A DNA stretch of 64,000 nt from JAAGZL01 sp050288625 (GTDB lineage: Bacteria > Pseudomonadota > Gammaproteobacteria > Chromatiales > Chromatiaceae). The notes beneath the pieces were generated by a model that did no database searches, was not told where the DNA came from, and saw only the letters and a program-made list of their open reading frames with translations. Positions 53,890 through 61,987 of the stretch are shown here, in pieces. A program made the translations under genes and the position numbers. Within the stretch, counting starts at the first letter, position 1; every line of letters starts with the position of its first letter. Location of the stretch: the NCBI GenBank assembly GCA_050288625.1, contig JBNKEE010000022.1, positions 16,648 through 80,647 of the forward strand, written 5' to 3'.

Positions 53890-54579
53890 TCAAACCGGCG
53901 GCTCGAATTTGTACCCCACGCCGTAGATAGAGTAGATAACCTCCTGTCCAGGCAAACGCTCTTCCAGTTTCTTACGCAGATTCTTGATGTGAGTATCCAC
54001 CGTGCGATCACTGACCACACGCTGATCGGTGTAGAGATGATCCAACAGGTGTCCTCTTGAAAACACCCGACCAGGTTGCGCCAGAAAGATCTTAAGTAGG
54101 CGGAACTCTACCGGAGTCAACTCCATATGATCTCCCTTTACCACCGCCTTAAAGCCAGCCTCATCCAACATGATGATTGACTGATCCACAGGCGATGTGC
54201 AGCCGGCCATAGCGACCCGGCGCAGGACTGTCTTCACTCGGGCCATCACCTCACGCGGACTGTAAGGCTTACAAACATAGTCATCTGCTCCAAGCTCCAG
54301 ACCCAGCAAGCGATCGATCTCCTCCACTCTGGCGGTGGTCATGATGATAGGCACAGTGGAGAAAGCTCGCACCTCTTTGCATATCTCCATGCCGTCTTTT
54401 CCTGGCAACATAAGATCCAGCAGGATCATGTCCGGCTCATGTTCCCGCACCCACTCCACCACACCGGTGCCCTGGTAGAATATGTGGGTGGCATAACCGG
54501 ACTCTAGTAGATAGTCACGCAGCAGCTCCGCTATGCCCTCTTCGTCCTCTACAACCAATACCAGTTTCTTTGTGCTCAT
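53890..54579 (-). CDS. BaeR-like response regulator
   Basis: The 229-residue OmpR-type protein has VLVVEDEEGIAELL, phosphorylation site ILLDLMLPGKDGMEIC (Asp about 56), IEEIDRLLGLELGADDYVCKPYSPREV-like segment nearly identical to E. coli BaeR, and a winged-helix domain with HLLDHLYTDQRVVSDRTVDTHIKNLRKKL. BaeR controls envelope stress and efflux genes in E. coli; targets here are unknown. The kinase gene lies 14 bp upstream. Confidence 0.9.
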   Translation of the reverse strand: MSTKKLVLVVEDEEGIAELLRDYLLESGYATHIFYQGTGVVEWVREHEPDMILLDLMLPGKDGMEICKEVRAFSTVPIIMTTARVEEIDRLLGLELGADDYVCKPYSPREVMARVKTVLRRVAMAGCTSPVDQSIIMLDEAGFKAVVKGDHMELTPVEFRLLKIFLAQPGRVFSRGHLLDHLYTDQRVVSDRTVDTHIKNLRKKLEERLPGQEVIYSIYGVGYKFEPPV

Positions 54580-54593
54580 AATTATTCTTCAGG

Positions 54594-56048
54594 TTATGTA
54601 TGCCGCGGTAGAGTAACCACAATCTGCAAACCGCCCAGGGGCGACGACTTGGCCTCTATCGTACCCTGGTGCGCTTCGACGATATTGCGGCAGATGGCAA
54701 GCCCCAGACCAGCCCCGGCGATAGCTCGGTTACGCGATCCTTCGGCACGATAAAAACGATCGAACAGATGGGACAACCTCTCTTCATCCACACCAGGAGC
54801 GCTGTCCTCTATATTAAAGTGGACCTGCTGATTTGTCTGCCACGCAGAGACTCGTATCTCACCTCCAGGATCGGTATAGCGCCGACTGTTCTTCAACAGA
54901 TTATCTACCACCTGACGCAGACGCCTGGCATCACCGAAAACAAATAGCTGATCCGGGATATCCTGATGCAGAGTCAGTCCTATCTGGTTAATACGGTGCT
55001 CTGCTGAGTCAGAGGCAAGGCGCAGGATGCCTGCCAGATCCAAGGAATCCTTACGGTAGTTCAGGGCACCAGCATCGGTCAGGGCCAGGTCATAGAGATC
55101 ATCCACCAGACGATTCAGTTGCATTATGGAACCATGTAGTTTTCCGAGCTGAAACTCATCGAAGGGACGGATTCCATCCTGCATCGCCTCGATCTCGCCG
55201 CGCAACAGGGCCAGGGGGGTACGCAGCTCGTGAGATATGTCAGCCATGCCCTGGCGCCGCAGCAGTTCATTACGCTGCAAAGCCTCGGCCAGGGCGTTAA
55301 AATCCATGGCCAGTTGTCCCAGCTCATCACTGCTGCGTGGCTCTAAACGCATACTAAATTGCCCTTGTGCCAACAAATGGGCCCCCTGGGCCACATCCTT
55401 AACCGGTCTCAAAAGATACCGCCCAAGAGGTATGCCTATAAGTAAGGCCAGCAGCAGTGCACCTGCGGCGATGGGATAGATGGCGTTGAGCTGCTCGTCG
55501 CGGAAACTTCTCTCCAGACCGCTGGCGGGAACCGGTTGCGGAGTAAGACTCAACCAACCAATCACTTCACCATCAAGTTCTATAGGACGCAACACCGGCT
55601 TGCCGGAGGTGTCCGGAGGACCGATCAGGTACCTCTTCTGCACATCCAGCAAGCGCAAACGCGCTGTCAGGCCGGAGCGATCATTCGGTCCCAGCGGCGG
55701 TATCTGTCCACCAAATTGCTGCGGTGTTGTAAAACGGTTGTTGGGGTATAGCACATCAGATGCCCTTGGTGCCGCATTTGCCATAAGCGGCTGTCCCAGC
55801 TCGTTAAGCGGCATAAAACTGGCCCAGGCCCGGGGGCGACCACGGATAAATTCCCAGGAACCTTCACGACGATAGGCGTTGGCCAGGTCTTCTACTGTCT
55901 GATCCAGTCGCCCTAGCTCCGCCTCAGTCAGATAATCGATAAAGCCTTTTTGAAAGGTCCAGCGCATGGCCACAGCCATGGCTCCTACCAACAGGATACT
56001 GGTGGCCAGAATGACCAGGAACATTTTGCCTGTAATGCCTATGCGCAT
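54594..56048 (-). CDS. BaeS-like sensor histidine kinase
   Basis: The 484-residue kinase has an N-terminal membrane helix (FLVILATSILLVGAMAVAM), a periplasmic region with the sensor, a second helix (AIYPIAAGALLLALLIGIPLG), HAMP, H-box DISHELRTPLALLRGEIEAMQDGIRP that closely matches BaeS, N-box NLLKNSRRYTDPGG and G-box GAGLGLAICRNIVEAH. Start at MRIGITGKMF is chosen since the signal helix follows and the further upstream start is ATT. A kinase for the adjacent response regulator. Confidence 0.9.
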   Translation of the reverse strand: MRIGITGKMFLVILATSILLVGAMAVAMRWTFQKGFIDYLTEAELGRLDQTVEDLANAYRREGSWEFIRGRPRAWASFMPLNELGQPLMANAAPRASDVLYPNNRFTTPQQFGGQIPPLGPNDRSGLTARLRLLDVQKRYLIGPPDTSGKPVLRPIELDGEVIGWLSLTPQPVPASGLERSFRDEQLNAIYPIAAGALLLALLIGIPLGRYLLRPVKDVAQGAHLLAQGQFSMRLEPRSSDELGQLAMDFNALAEALQRNELLRRQGMADISHELRTPLALLRGEIEAMQDGIRPFDEFQLGKLHGSIMQLNRLVDDLYDLALTDAGALNYRKDSLDLAGILRLASDSAEHRINQIGLTLHQDIPDQLFVFGDARRLRQVVDNLLKNSRRYTDPGGEIRVSAWQTNQQVHFNIEDSAPGVDEERLSHLFDRFYRAEGSRNRAIAGAGLGLAICRNIVEAHQGTIEAKSSPLGGLQIVVTLPRHT

Positions 56049-56201
56049 GTAAAAATTATGGGTGAGTGAATGTTCTGTTTCTATATGGAAAATCAATCTT
56101 CACATTTTCTCCTCAATTATCCCACGCTTTCTCCCAATTCCATCCCTAACATTACAAGCATGGAATAGCGGTTTCTGTAACTCAACGGAGTGCTAACCAC
56201 C

Positions 56202-56873
56202 ATGTTAAACACGGCACCAAAAATAAAGGGAGTCATCATTAACAATAACAGACCATATGAATGGGCTCCGTTCAAGCAACACCAGGAACGAGAAGAGGAG
56301 ATTACTCAACTGCAGCGGCGAATCACGGAGCTGGAGAGTGAGCTGGAACTGATCCGCAAAGAACTCATCCGTGAGCGCTACCACGCTAATATAGACCTAC
56401 TGACTGGCATCCCCAATAGACGCGCCTATCAGATCCGCTTGCAACAGGAACGCCTGCGTTGCATGCGCGACAGAAAGTCACTTTGTCTGGCCGTCTGGGA
56501 TATCGACCTATTCAAGTCCATCAATGATCGTTTCGGCCATCAGGCGGGAGACAGGGTATTGGAGTGTGTGGCCAGACAGATAACACAACGCCTGCGTAGA
56601 AGTGATTACACCGCTCGTATCGGTGGCGAGGAGTTCGCCTCCTTGCTACCGGACTGCTCCACCTCTGACGCGGTACGCCTGGCGGAAGAGCTGCGCACAA
56701 AGATACACTATTGCGACTTCGAGACCGAACTGGGCCCAGTACAGATAACATTATCCTGCGGTATCGCACTGCTTGACCCAAACGAAAGCGATGAAACACT
56801 CTTTGCCCGTGCTGATACCGCATTGTATAAGGCCAAGGCCAGCGGCAGAAACAGGGTTTGTCTGGCTGGTTAA
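56202..56873 (+). CDS. GGDEF-domain diguanylate cyclase
   Basis: The 223-residue protein has an N-terminal coiled coil (about 30-65, REEEITQLQRRITELESELELIRKEL) and one GGDEF domain. The active site is IGGEEFASL, and the inhibitory I-site RxxD is present as RRSD five residues upstream, so c-di-GMP feedback is likely. FKSINDRFGHQAGDRVL is the typical upstream motif. No sensor domain. Start is ATG 56202; a GTG four codons earlier is possible. Confidence 0.93.
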   Translation: MLNTAPKIKGVIINNNRPYEWAPFKQHQEREEEITQLQRRITELESELELIRKELIRERYHANIDLLTGIPNRRAYQIRLQQERLRCMRDRKSLCLAVWDIDLFKSINDRFGHQAGDRVLECVARQITQRLRRSDYTARIGGEEFASLLPDCSTSDAVRLAEELRTKIHYCDFETELGPVQITLSCGIALLDPNESDETLFARADTALYKAKASGRNRVCLAG

Positions 56874-56937
56874 AAATGATTGGTTAAAATCGAAACCCGG
56901 TGTTTATGTGATGGGATCGTGCAGACAAACAGCTAAC

Positions 56938-57024
56938 TCCCCTCGCCCTAACCCTCTCCCCGCTGGGGAGAGGTTACTTCCTCCCTTCTTCCTCTGGGGG
57001 AGAAGGGGCGGGGATGAGTGGGAG
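56938..57024. repeat. C-rich inverted repeat (CCCTCTCC type)
   Basis: CCCTCTCCCCGCTGGGGAGAGG forms a hairpin, followed by a CTCCC...GGGGG stretch. It lies between the convergent diguanylate cyclase and doxX genes and could terminate both. Confidence 0.6.
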
Positions 57025-57079
57025 AAACTGTTTGCTTCGTTCCAAAGTTAAACAGGGTCTGATCTCCTATGGAAAGCAA

Positions 57080-57547
57080 TTACTGTGACTTACCAAGCCT
57101 CTTCGCAATCAGATGATCCAGACTCAGCTTGCCAGGACCGCTGAACAACAGCGGGATAAACATCACCAGAAACATCAGAGGCAACTTATAGCCGTTGCTG
57201 CAAACGTTATACCCGTTGTCGGCGTGCACACTGACCCATGCTACGATGGTCAGAATAATCAAAGAGACACTGAAGAAGCGGGTCCCCAACCCAATCACCA
57301 GGGCTACTGCCCCCAGCAGCTCACTCCAGGTAGCCAGAAACCAACTTATCTCAGGCGGCACTATGTTGAACGGAAAGGGAAATTGATCCTGGACCTCGGC
57401 AAACCAGTTGCTTCCGTTGAATTTCACAACTCCGGAGTCCCAATACTCATAGGCAAGAAACAGGCGCAACACCAGCATGGAGATATAATCACCAGCCTGA
57501 TTCAGGCGTTCAAAGGTCCAATGTGTAGCCGATACTAGAATATTCAT
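57080..57547 (-). CDS. hvfD: DoxX-family membrane protein (HvfD-like)
   Basis: The 155-residue protein has about four membrane segments with ISMLVLRLFLAYEYWDSGVVKFNG at the start and GAVALVIGLGTRFF in the middle, the DoxX pattern seen in bufferin/Hvf clusters. DoxX proteins may support quinone-linked electron transfer or assembly. Here its start codon overlaps the stop of hvfC (ATGA), showing it belongs to the operon. Confidence 0.85.
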   Translation of the reverse strand: MNILVSATHWTFERLNQAGDYISMLVLRLFLAYEYWDSGVVKFNGSNWFAEVQDQFPFPFNIVPPEISWFLATWSELLGAVALVIGLGTRFFSVSLIILTIVAWVSVHADNGYNVCSNGYKLPLMFLVMFIPLLFSGPGKLSLDHLIAKRLGKSQ

Positions 57548-58320
57548 GATCTTCTCCTCGTTCCCAGAATCACACCGGAGTGGTGTAACGCCTGCAACTG
57601 ATCTCGTCCCATCTGCGCCAGTATGTCCGGCTCGTCATGATCTATTTCAGCGGCAATGCGCAACAGGGCATCACGCCCGCTTATCTCCTGTTGTTGTAAC
57701 AACTCCACCAAACGCGCCGACACCGGGTTGAGCACGATAAACTGCACCTGGTCTTTACTGTCACGATAGAGCAGATAGCAGTGGATCTGGCCATCTGTCT
57801 GCTGCGGTTGAAACTCTGGTCCGATCAGATGTACCGGATAGTTATAACAGGCCAGTTGCGCAGTCGGATTCACCACAGGAACCCCGTTGAAATAGTCTCC
57901 ATCTTCATCGACCCCAAAGGTTTCCACCTCGGCCGGGGTTATAGACACTGCAAGCTCCAACCACTCGTAGTGCATAAACTCCTGCAGAAACGGCATCGAA
58001 GGGAATAGCTGATCAAACTTATCCTCCAGCCAATCCATGAACTCCCTGGGGATCTCCCGGAACAGGGGCGTGGAGCAGCGATGCTCAATAACAAAGCGCC
58101 GCACGATATGATCCCACTGTTCGTCATCCAGCAACTTGCGGGTAATGGGATAACAGGCCAACAGGAATCCCTGGAGGTTATTGAACACCAGCTCCTCGTA
58201 AGCCCGCATGCGTCGTTCCGGCACCTGCTCCGGCAGGGGCGCATGCAAGGGGTCGCGAATACGGGCGGCGAAACCGGCCTGGAACTGTTTGAAACCAGCG
58301 GTCTCATGCAACCTGTTCAT
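57544..58320 (-). CDS. hvfC: DUF2063 MNIO-partner protein (HvfC-like)
   Basis: The 258-residue protein begins with a DUF2063 domain (AGFKQFQAGFAARIRDP, RRMRAYEELVFNNLQGFLLACYPITRKLL), a putative DNA-binding-like fold which in these systems binds the precursor leader and presents it to the iron oxidase. A second domain follows from about residue 110 (YEWLELAVSITPAEVE). A GGAGG ribosome site lies six bases before its ATG. It overlaps hvfB by 17 bp and hvfD by 4 bp, so translational coupling is likely. Confidence 0.88.
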   Translation of the reverse strand: MNRLHETAGFKQFQAGFAARIRDPLHAPLPEQVPERRMRAYEELVFNNLQGFLLACYPITRKLLDDEQWDHIVRRFVIEHRCSTPLFREIPREFMDWLEDKFDQLFPSMPFLQEFMHYEWLELAVSITPAEVETFGVDEDGDYFNGVPVVNPTAQLACYNYPVHLIGPEFQPQQTDGQIHCYLLYRDSKDQVQFIVLNPVSARLVELLQQQEISGRDALLRIAAEIDHDEPDILAQMGRDQLQALHHSGVILGTRRRS

Positions 58321-59158
58321 AGCCCACCTCCTGATATCCGTTCTTACGTTGCAGTTGGCGCACTACCTCTATTTCCTGCAGCAGTTGATCCAGCGGAGGG
58401 ATGTTAAAGTCACGCTCCAACAGCGTTGGTGGCGTCCCCAGAAGGGCATAGCTCTTATCCAACAGTTGCCATACAGGGTCGATAACGTCAGCGCCGTGGG
58501 TGTCGATGAGCAGACCGTCCGGCTCGGTGTAGTGACCGGCCACGTGGACATACACCACCCGCTCTGTCGGCAGCGCCTGGATATACTCCCAAGGATCGAA
58601 ACCGAAATTGACGCTATTTACGTAGACGTTGTTGACGTCCAGGTGCAGGTCACAATCGGCCTCATCCAACACAGCGCGAATGAACTCGGTCTCGCTCATC
58701 TCGGCACCGGGAGGCGCCACATAGTAGGATGGATTCTCCACACCGATGCGCCGCTCCAGAATCTCCTGAGTACGGCGGATGCGCTCGGCCACATAGGTGA
58801 CCGCCTCAGAAGTACTCGGGATGGGCAGCAGGTCATATAGCTGGCCGTTGTCACTGCACCAGGACAGGTGCTCGGTGAAAAGCTCGATCCCGTAGCCATC
58901 CAGAAAGCGCTTCTCTCTGCGCAGAAAGGCCTCGTCCAGAGGGGCCGGTCCACCCAGAGACAGGGAAAGACCGTGGGCGATGATAGGACGCTGTTCGGAA
59001 ATATACTGCAGATCCTTGCGCCAGGCGCCACCCATCTCCATCCAGTTTTCCGGTGCCACTTCAAAAAAGTCGATGCTGTCCGGTATCCCGGACCTGAGGT
59101 CGGGAAGCAATTCCCGCCTCAGGCCAAGGCCCGCACCATGCAGTTTTTGCTTAAACAT
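58304..59158 (-). CDS. hvfB: DUF692/MNIO iron oxidase (HvfB-like)
   Basis: The 284-residue protein belongs to the multinuclear non-heme iron-dependent oxidase (MNIO, DUF692) family. Family ligand stretches are present: GAGLGLRRELL, FEVAPENW, IAHGLSLSLGG, FTEHLSW, VENPSYY, LHLDVNNVYVN, VYVHVAGHY and DTHGADV. HvfB/BufB enzymes convert cysteines of the precursor into oxazolone/thioamide or thiooxazole groups that bind copper. The start MFKQKLHG at 59158 has AGGAG eight bases upstream; the frame extends to a TTG overlapping the hvfA stop, which is not favoured. Confidence 0.93.
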   Translation of the reverse strand: MFKQKLHGAGLGLRRELLPDLRSGIPDSIDFFEVAPENWMEMGGAWRKDLQYISEQRPIIAHGLSLSLGGPAPLDEAFLRREKRFLDGYGIELFTEHLSWCSDNGQLYDLLPIPSTSEAVTYVAERIRRTQEILERRIGVENPSYYVAPPGAEMSETEFIRAVLDEADCDLHLDVNNVYVNSVNFGFDPWEYIQALPTERVVYVHVAGHYTEPDGLLIDTHGADVIDPVWQLLDKSYALLGTPPTLLERDFNIPPLDQLLQEIEVVRQLQRKNGYQEVGYEQVA

Positions 59159-59178
59159 GAGCGGTTCTCCTGTTGCGA

Positions 59179-59553
59179 TCAAGAATTACTACCGCACTTG
59201 CCTTCACCGCATTTGGCCTCTGACGCCTTGTCGGCCTTCATGGCCTTATCATCCATCTTGTTGTCACCACAACTGCCGTCTTTGGCCTTGGTATCGGAAG
59301 CGTTCGCCGCACACTTGCCGTCTTTGGCCTTGGTTTCCACATTGCTGGTGTTGTTACCACACTTACCATCACTCGACTTGCTTTCGGTGTTTCCACACTT
59401 ACCGTCGCGGGCCTTGGCCTCAGCTAATTGGATATAGCCGCTATCCAGCTGCTGCATGCCAAAGGGGTTTTGTGATTGAGCGGCATTGACGCTGCCAGCT
59501 GCGCCCAAAGCAACGGTCATGGCCAAGGTAAGTGTTGTCTTAGAAGTTTTCAT
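59179..59553 (-). CDS. hvfA: Cys-repeat RiPP precursor (HvfA-like metallophore)
   Basis: The 124-residue precursor has a signal peptide (MKTSKTTLTLAMTVALGAAG), an NPF...SGYIQLAEA leader-like segment at about 29-46, and a low-complexity core rich in Lys, Asp, Gly and Cys. Six cysteines sit in repeated motifs: DGKCG (C53, C65), DGKCA (C81), DGSCG (C95), EAKCG (C115) and EGKCG (C120). The family core is EGKCG; here Glu is replaced by Asp in four of six. Modified family members bind copper in the periplasm. Start at 59553 is supported by GAGGAG six bases upstream. It is followed by the MNIO oxidase gene and preceded by the sigma/anti-sigma pair. Confidence 0.9.
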   Translation of the reverse strand: MKTSKTTLTLAMTVALGAAGSVNAAQSQNPFGMQQLDSGYIQLAEAKARDGKCGNTESKSSDGKCGNNTSNVETKAKDGKCAANASDTKAKDGSCGDNKMDDKAMKADKASEAKCGEGKCGSNS

Positions 59554-59630
59554 CTCGGATCTCCTCAATGGTTGTCTAAAGTGTTAACAATTCAGACAAT
59601 GCCCTCGGAGAACCGGGCTGGTTTAAAGCG

Positions 59631-59894
59631 TTAAGATCGATCCCTGTCCTGCAATACCTGACGGATTCGATCTTTAGCCTCGGGGGGAAGATCAGGACCT
59701 TGCGACCCGGTTTCCAGCCGTTGGCCCAGAATACGCAGGGCCTTCCGCAGAAACTGTATCTGCCGCTCAAACCTCCGGCAGTTGTCGCACATCCAAAGAT
59801 GAATCCTCAGACCCCAGTGTTCCATTCGCTTCATCGGCCGTTCCTGGCCTTCGGAAATCAAGCGACTGGCATCTTTACAGGTTAACATCTTCAT
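59631..59894 (-). CDS. Zinc-finger anti-sigma factor (zf-HC2)
   Basis: The 87-residue protein begins CKDASRLISEGQERPM and carries the anti-sigma zinc-binding HxxxCxxC as HLWMCDNCRRF (about residues 32-42). There is no membrane segment, so it is a soluble zinc-type anti-sigma, like ChrR-N or RsrA in kind. The ECF sigma stop is directly adjacent, and the RiPP precursor gene starts 78 bp downstream. The trigger may be metal or thiol loss, by inference. Confidence 0.88.
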   Translation of the reverse strand: MKMLTCKDASRLISEGQERPMKRMEHWGLRIHLWMCDNCRRFERQIQFLRKALRILGQRLETGSQGPDLPPEAKDRIRQVLQDRDRS

Positions 59895-60476
59895 CTACTC
59901 CCAGGACTTTCCGACCCAGTTCCTATCGAGACACTTTCGCAACGCCATGCGTGTGCGATACAGCATCGTCCATAGGTTGGTCGGGGTAACAGCCAATTCC
60001 TTACAAATTTTTTCGGTTTTTTCTTCAAAAAGCTCGCGCAGCATGAAAAGACGGGCCTGGCGTTTGGGCAGGAGGTCTATACAACGCTGCAAAATCTCCC
60101 AAAACTGGCCGCTGGCCAGGGCCGCCTCCGGCTGATCCCACTCCCCCAGATCCGCGCTCCAGTGGCCATCCTCTTTGAAGCTCTGATCCACCAGATCCGC
60201 CCCCTCGGCCTGATCCATCGCCTCCTCATCCAGTGGCGCTTCACGAGCCTCGCGCCGGAACTGATCCAGCACCTTGTGCTTCAGGATACCGATCAGCCAG
60301 GTGCGAACAGAGGCGCTGCCCTGAAAACGATCGCGCGACTGCAGGGCCGCCACCAAGGTCTCCTGCACCGCCTCCTCCGCTTTGTGTTCATCCCGAAACT
60401 GCAGCAAGGCATAGCGATAGAGTGCATCGCCATGCTCATCCAGCCACTGTTCAGGTGAACCGATATCTGTAGTCAT
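59895..60476 (-). CDS. ECF sigma factor
   Basis: The 193-residue sigma factor has region 2 (ALYRYALLQFRDEHKAEEAVQETLVAALQ) and FQGSASVRTWLIGILKHKVLDQFRREARE, a variable linker, and region 4 (LLPKRQARLFMLRELFEEKTEKICKELAVTPTNLWTMLYRTRMALRKCL). It is next to its zinc-type anti-sigma and heads a cluster with hvfA-D. Self-activation through a promoter in the 53-bp gap to the tRNA is probable. Confidence 0.92.
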   Translation of the reverse strand: MTTDIGSPEQWLDEHGDALYRYALLQFRDEHKAEEAVQETLVAALQSRDRFQGSASVRTWLIGILKHKVLDQFRREAREAPLDEEAMDQAEGADLVDQSFKEDGHWSADLGEWDQPEAALASGQFWEILQRCIDLLPKRQARLFMLRELFEEKTEKICKELAVTPTNLWTMLYRTRMALRKCLDRNWVGKSWE

Positions 60477-60529
60477 GGTAGTGCCACTATAGCAGCCTTT
60501 GGCCTGAAATCTCGTATGGGAATAAGAAA

Positions 60530-60604
60530 TGGTGGGCGGTACTGGGATTGAACCAGTGACCCCTGCCGTGTGAAGACAGTGCTCTCCCCCTGAGCTAACC
60601 GCCC
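60530..60604 (-). tRNA. tRNA-Val (anticodon CAC)
   Basis: A 75-nt cloverleaf on the minus strand: acceptor GGGCGGT/ACCGCCC with A73 and CCA encoded, D arm GCTC/GAGC, anticodon stem CTGTC/GGCAG with loop TTCACAC (anticodon CAC, reads GUG), T arm CACTGGTTCAATCCCAGTA. It ends 54 bp upstream of the ECF sigma start. Confidence 0.9.
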
Positions 60605-60779
60605 GATATGTAGGGACAATCCATTCTATGAAGCTAGTTGGGTAAGGTCAATTCCGTAGTGCTCGCCTACCACAAACAAAAAACCAGCATAAAGCATAAG
60701 AGCATCTAATATTTAGTTAACACTATTTCAAGCCAGCAGTGGTAATTCGGTAATACCGTTATGTAAAAGAGAGAAATAT

Positions 60780-61208
60780 ATGAGTAAATGGCAACAAGTT
60801 ATCCTCGTCCCACTTTATGTTGTTACGTGCAGCATCGCAACCGCAGCCGATGACCCCAGGCAGCTGGTCAAACTTCCGGAAATGATGCAGCAACATATGC
60901 TGTCTAACATGCGTGATCATCTGGTTGCATTAAATGAAATCTTAACCAGCATGGCGAATGATAAATTTGATCAGGCGGCCAAAGTAGCAGAAGCACGCTT
61001 GGGTATGAGTTCATTAGGGTTACATGGCGCAGAACATCTGGCCAAGTTCATGCCGGAGGGAATGCGTAAGGCCGGGACAAATATGCATAGCGCGGCAAGT
61101 CGATTTGCACTTAGGGCTGAGGAGGGAGAGGCATCACCTGCGTACAAGGCTCTGGCCGAACTCACTTCGGCCTGTGTTGCCTGCCATTCAAATTATCGTA
61201 TTCGTTGA
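60780..61208 (+). CDS. Class II c-type cytochrome-like protein
   Basis: The 142-residue protein has a signal peptide (residues 1-22, ending TAADDP) and one heme c site, CVACHSNYRIR, at the very C-terminus, in the place and style of cytochrome c' (four-helix bundle with CxxCH near the end). The region between is helical. Ligation of the second axial site cannot be read from sequence. It may bind NO or act as a small electron carrier in the periplasm. Confidence 0.85.
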   Translation: MSKWQQVILVPLYVVTCSIATAADDPRQLVKLPEMMQQHMLSNMRDHLVALNEILTSMANDKFDQAAKVAEARLGMSSLGLHGAEHLAKFMPEGMRKAGTNMHSAASRFALRAEEGEASPAYKALAELTSACVACHSNYRIR

Positions 61209-61251
61209 TTTGTAGTAACAACGGTCTGTCCCATATGGCTTAGCTGAACAC

Positions 61252-61291
61252 TTACCCTCCCCCTATCGGGAGAGGGCAAGAGGGGCGACAG
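61252..61291. repeat. C-rich inverted repeat (CCCTCTCC type)
   Basis: TACCCTCCCCCTATCGGGAGAGGG can form a hairpin downstream of the cytochrome gene. Another copy of the dispersed C-rich element in this window. Confidence 0.5.
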
Positions 61292-61304
61292 TCGGAGCCT
61301 ATAG

Positions 61305-61778
61305 CTAGGACGGCCCTTTATTGGAAAGTATGCAGTTATAGTTATCATCCAGCTTTAGCATAATATCGCTCTCAGGGTTATCGAACTTGGTGCTAACGGA
61401 GAAGATAACCCGTTGCACGCCCTCTTTTCTAAGCTTCTCGCCCACACCATCAGACATAAAAGAGTAGATGCCCATGATCCCCAACGGATGAAGTTCTACC
61501 GGAACTGAAAAGACTTCGGATTGTGCAGACATGATCAGCGTTGTCGTATTGATGTCGTATTTAGAGGTCACCTTGCTTCCCAGGTGTGAGCCGAATCTAT
61601 TCTTGCAGGCCGCATCCATGGATGGAGCATGTGATCCGGTATTGTGTACCGCAAATATATTGCTGAGTTCGACCGTTTCCGTGCCGCTTTTTTCCTCTGC
61701 GGTAGAGATCCCAGGGAAACTGAGGACAACAGCGGTTGCGATCATGCAGGTAGTAATAGATTGAAATTGCTTTGACAT
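61305..61778 (-). CDS. Secreted hypothetical protein
   Basis: The 157-residue protein has a signal peptide (ATAVVLSFPGISTAEE). Three segments stand out: DAACKNRFGSHLGSKV, FSVPVELHPLGIMGIYSFMSDGVGEKL and MLKLDDNYNCILS. Two cysteines could form a disulfide in the periplasm. I do not recognise a family. Confidence 0.7.
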   Translation of the reverse strand: MSKQFQSITTCMIATAVVLSFPGISTAEEKSGTETVELSNIFAVHNTGSHAPSMDAACKNRFGSHLGSKVTSKYDINTTTLIMSAQSEVFSVPVELHPLGIMGIYSFMSDGVGEKLRKEGVQRVIFSVSTKFDNPESDIMLKLDDNYNCILSNKGPS

Positions 61779-61987
61779 GACATTCTTCCTTTAATGTTGC
61801 TGGTTGAAAACATAAACCCATGCAAAGCCTCAGAGGGGATATCCTATCTGGAGACAGATTCATTCCCTTGAAGCCGCCAGATAAGTGTAGGAGAGATATT
61901 GGCATAGGGCAAAAACCTATAGAAAGTCAGAATAATCCATCTGTGATCCTATTGATAACCTCAACTCCGCCCCAATTGATTGAACCT

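Noticed and set aside
53422..53893. Two short minus-strand frames encoding the same peptide stretch
   Set aside because: They read through the duplicated 78-bp repeat and have no start signals; they reflect the repeat, not genes.
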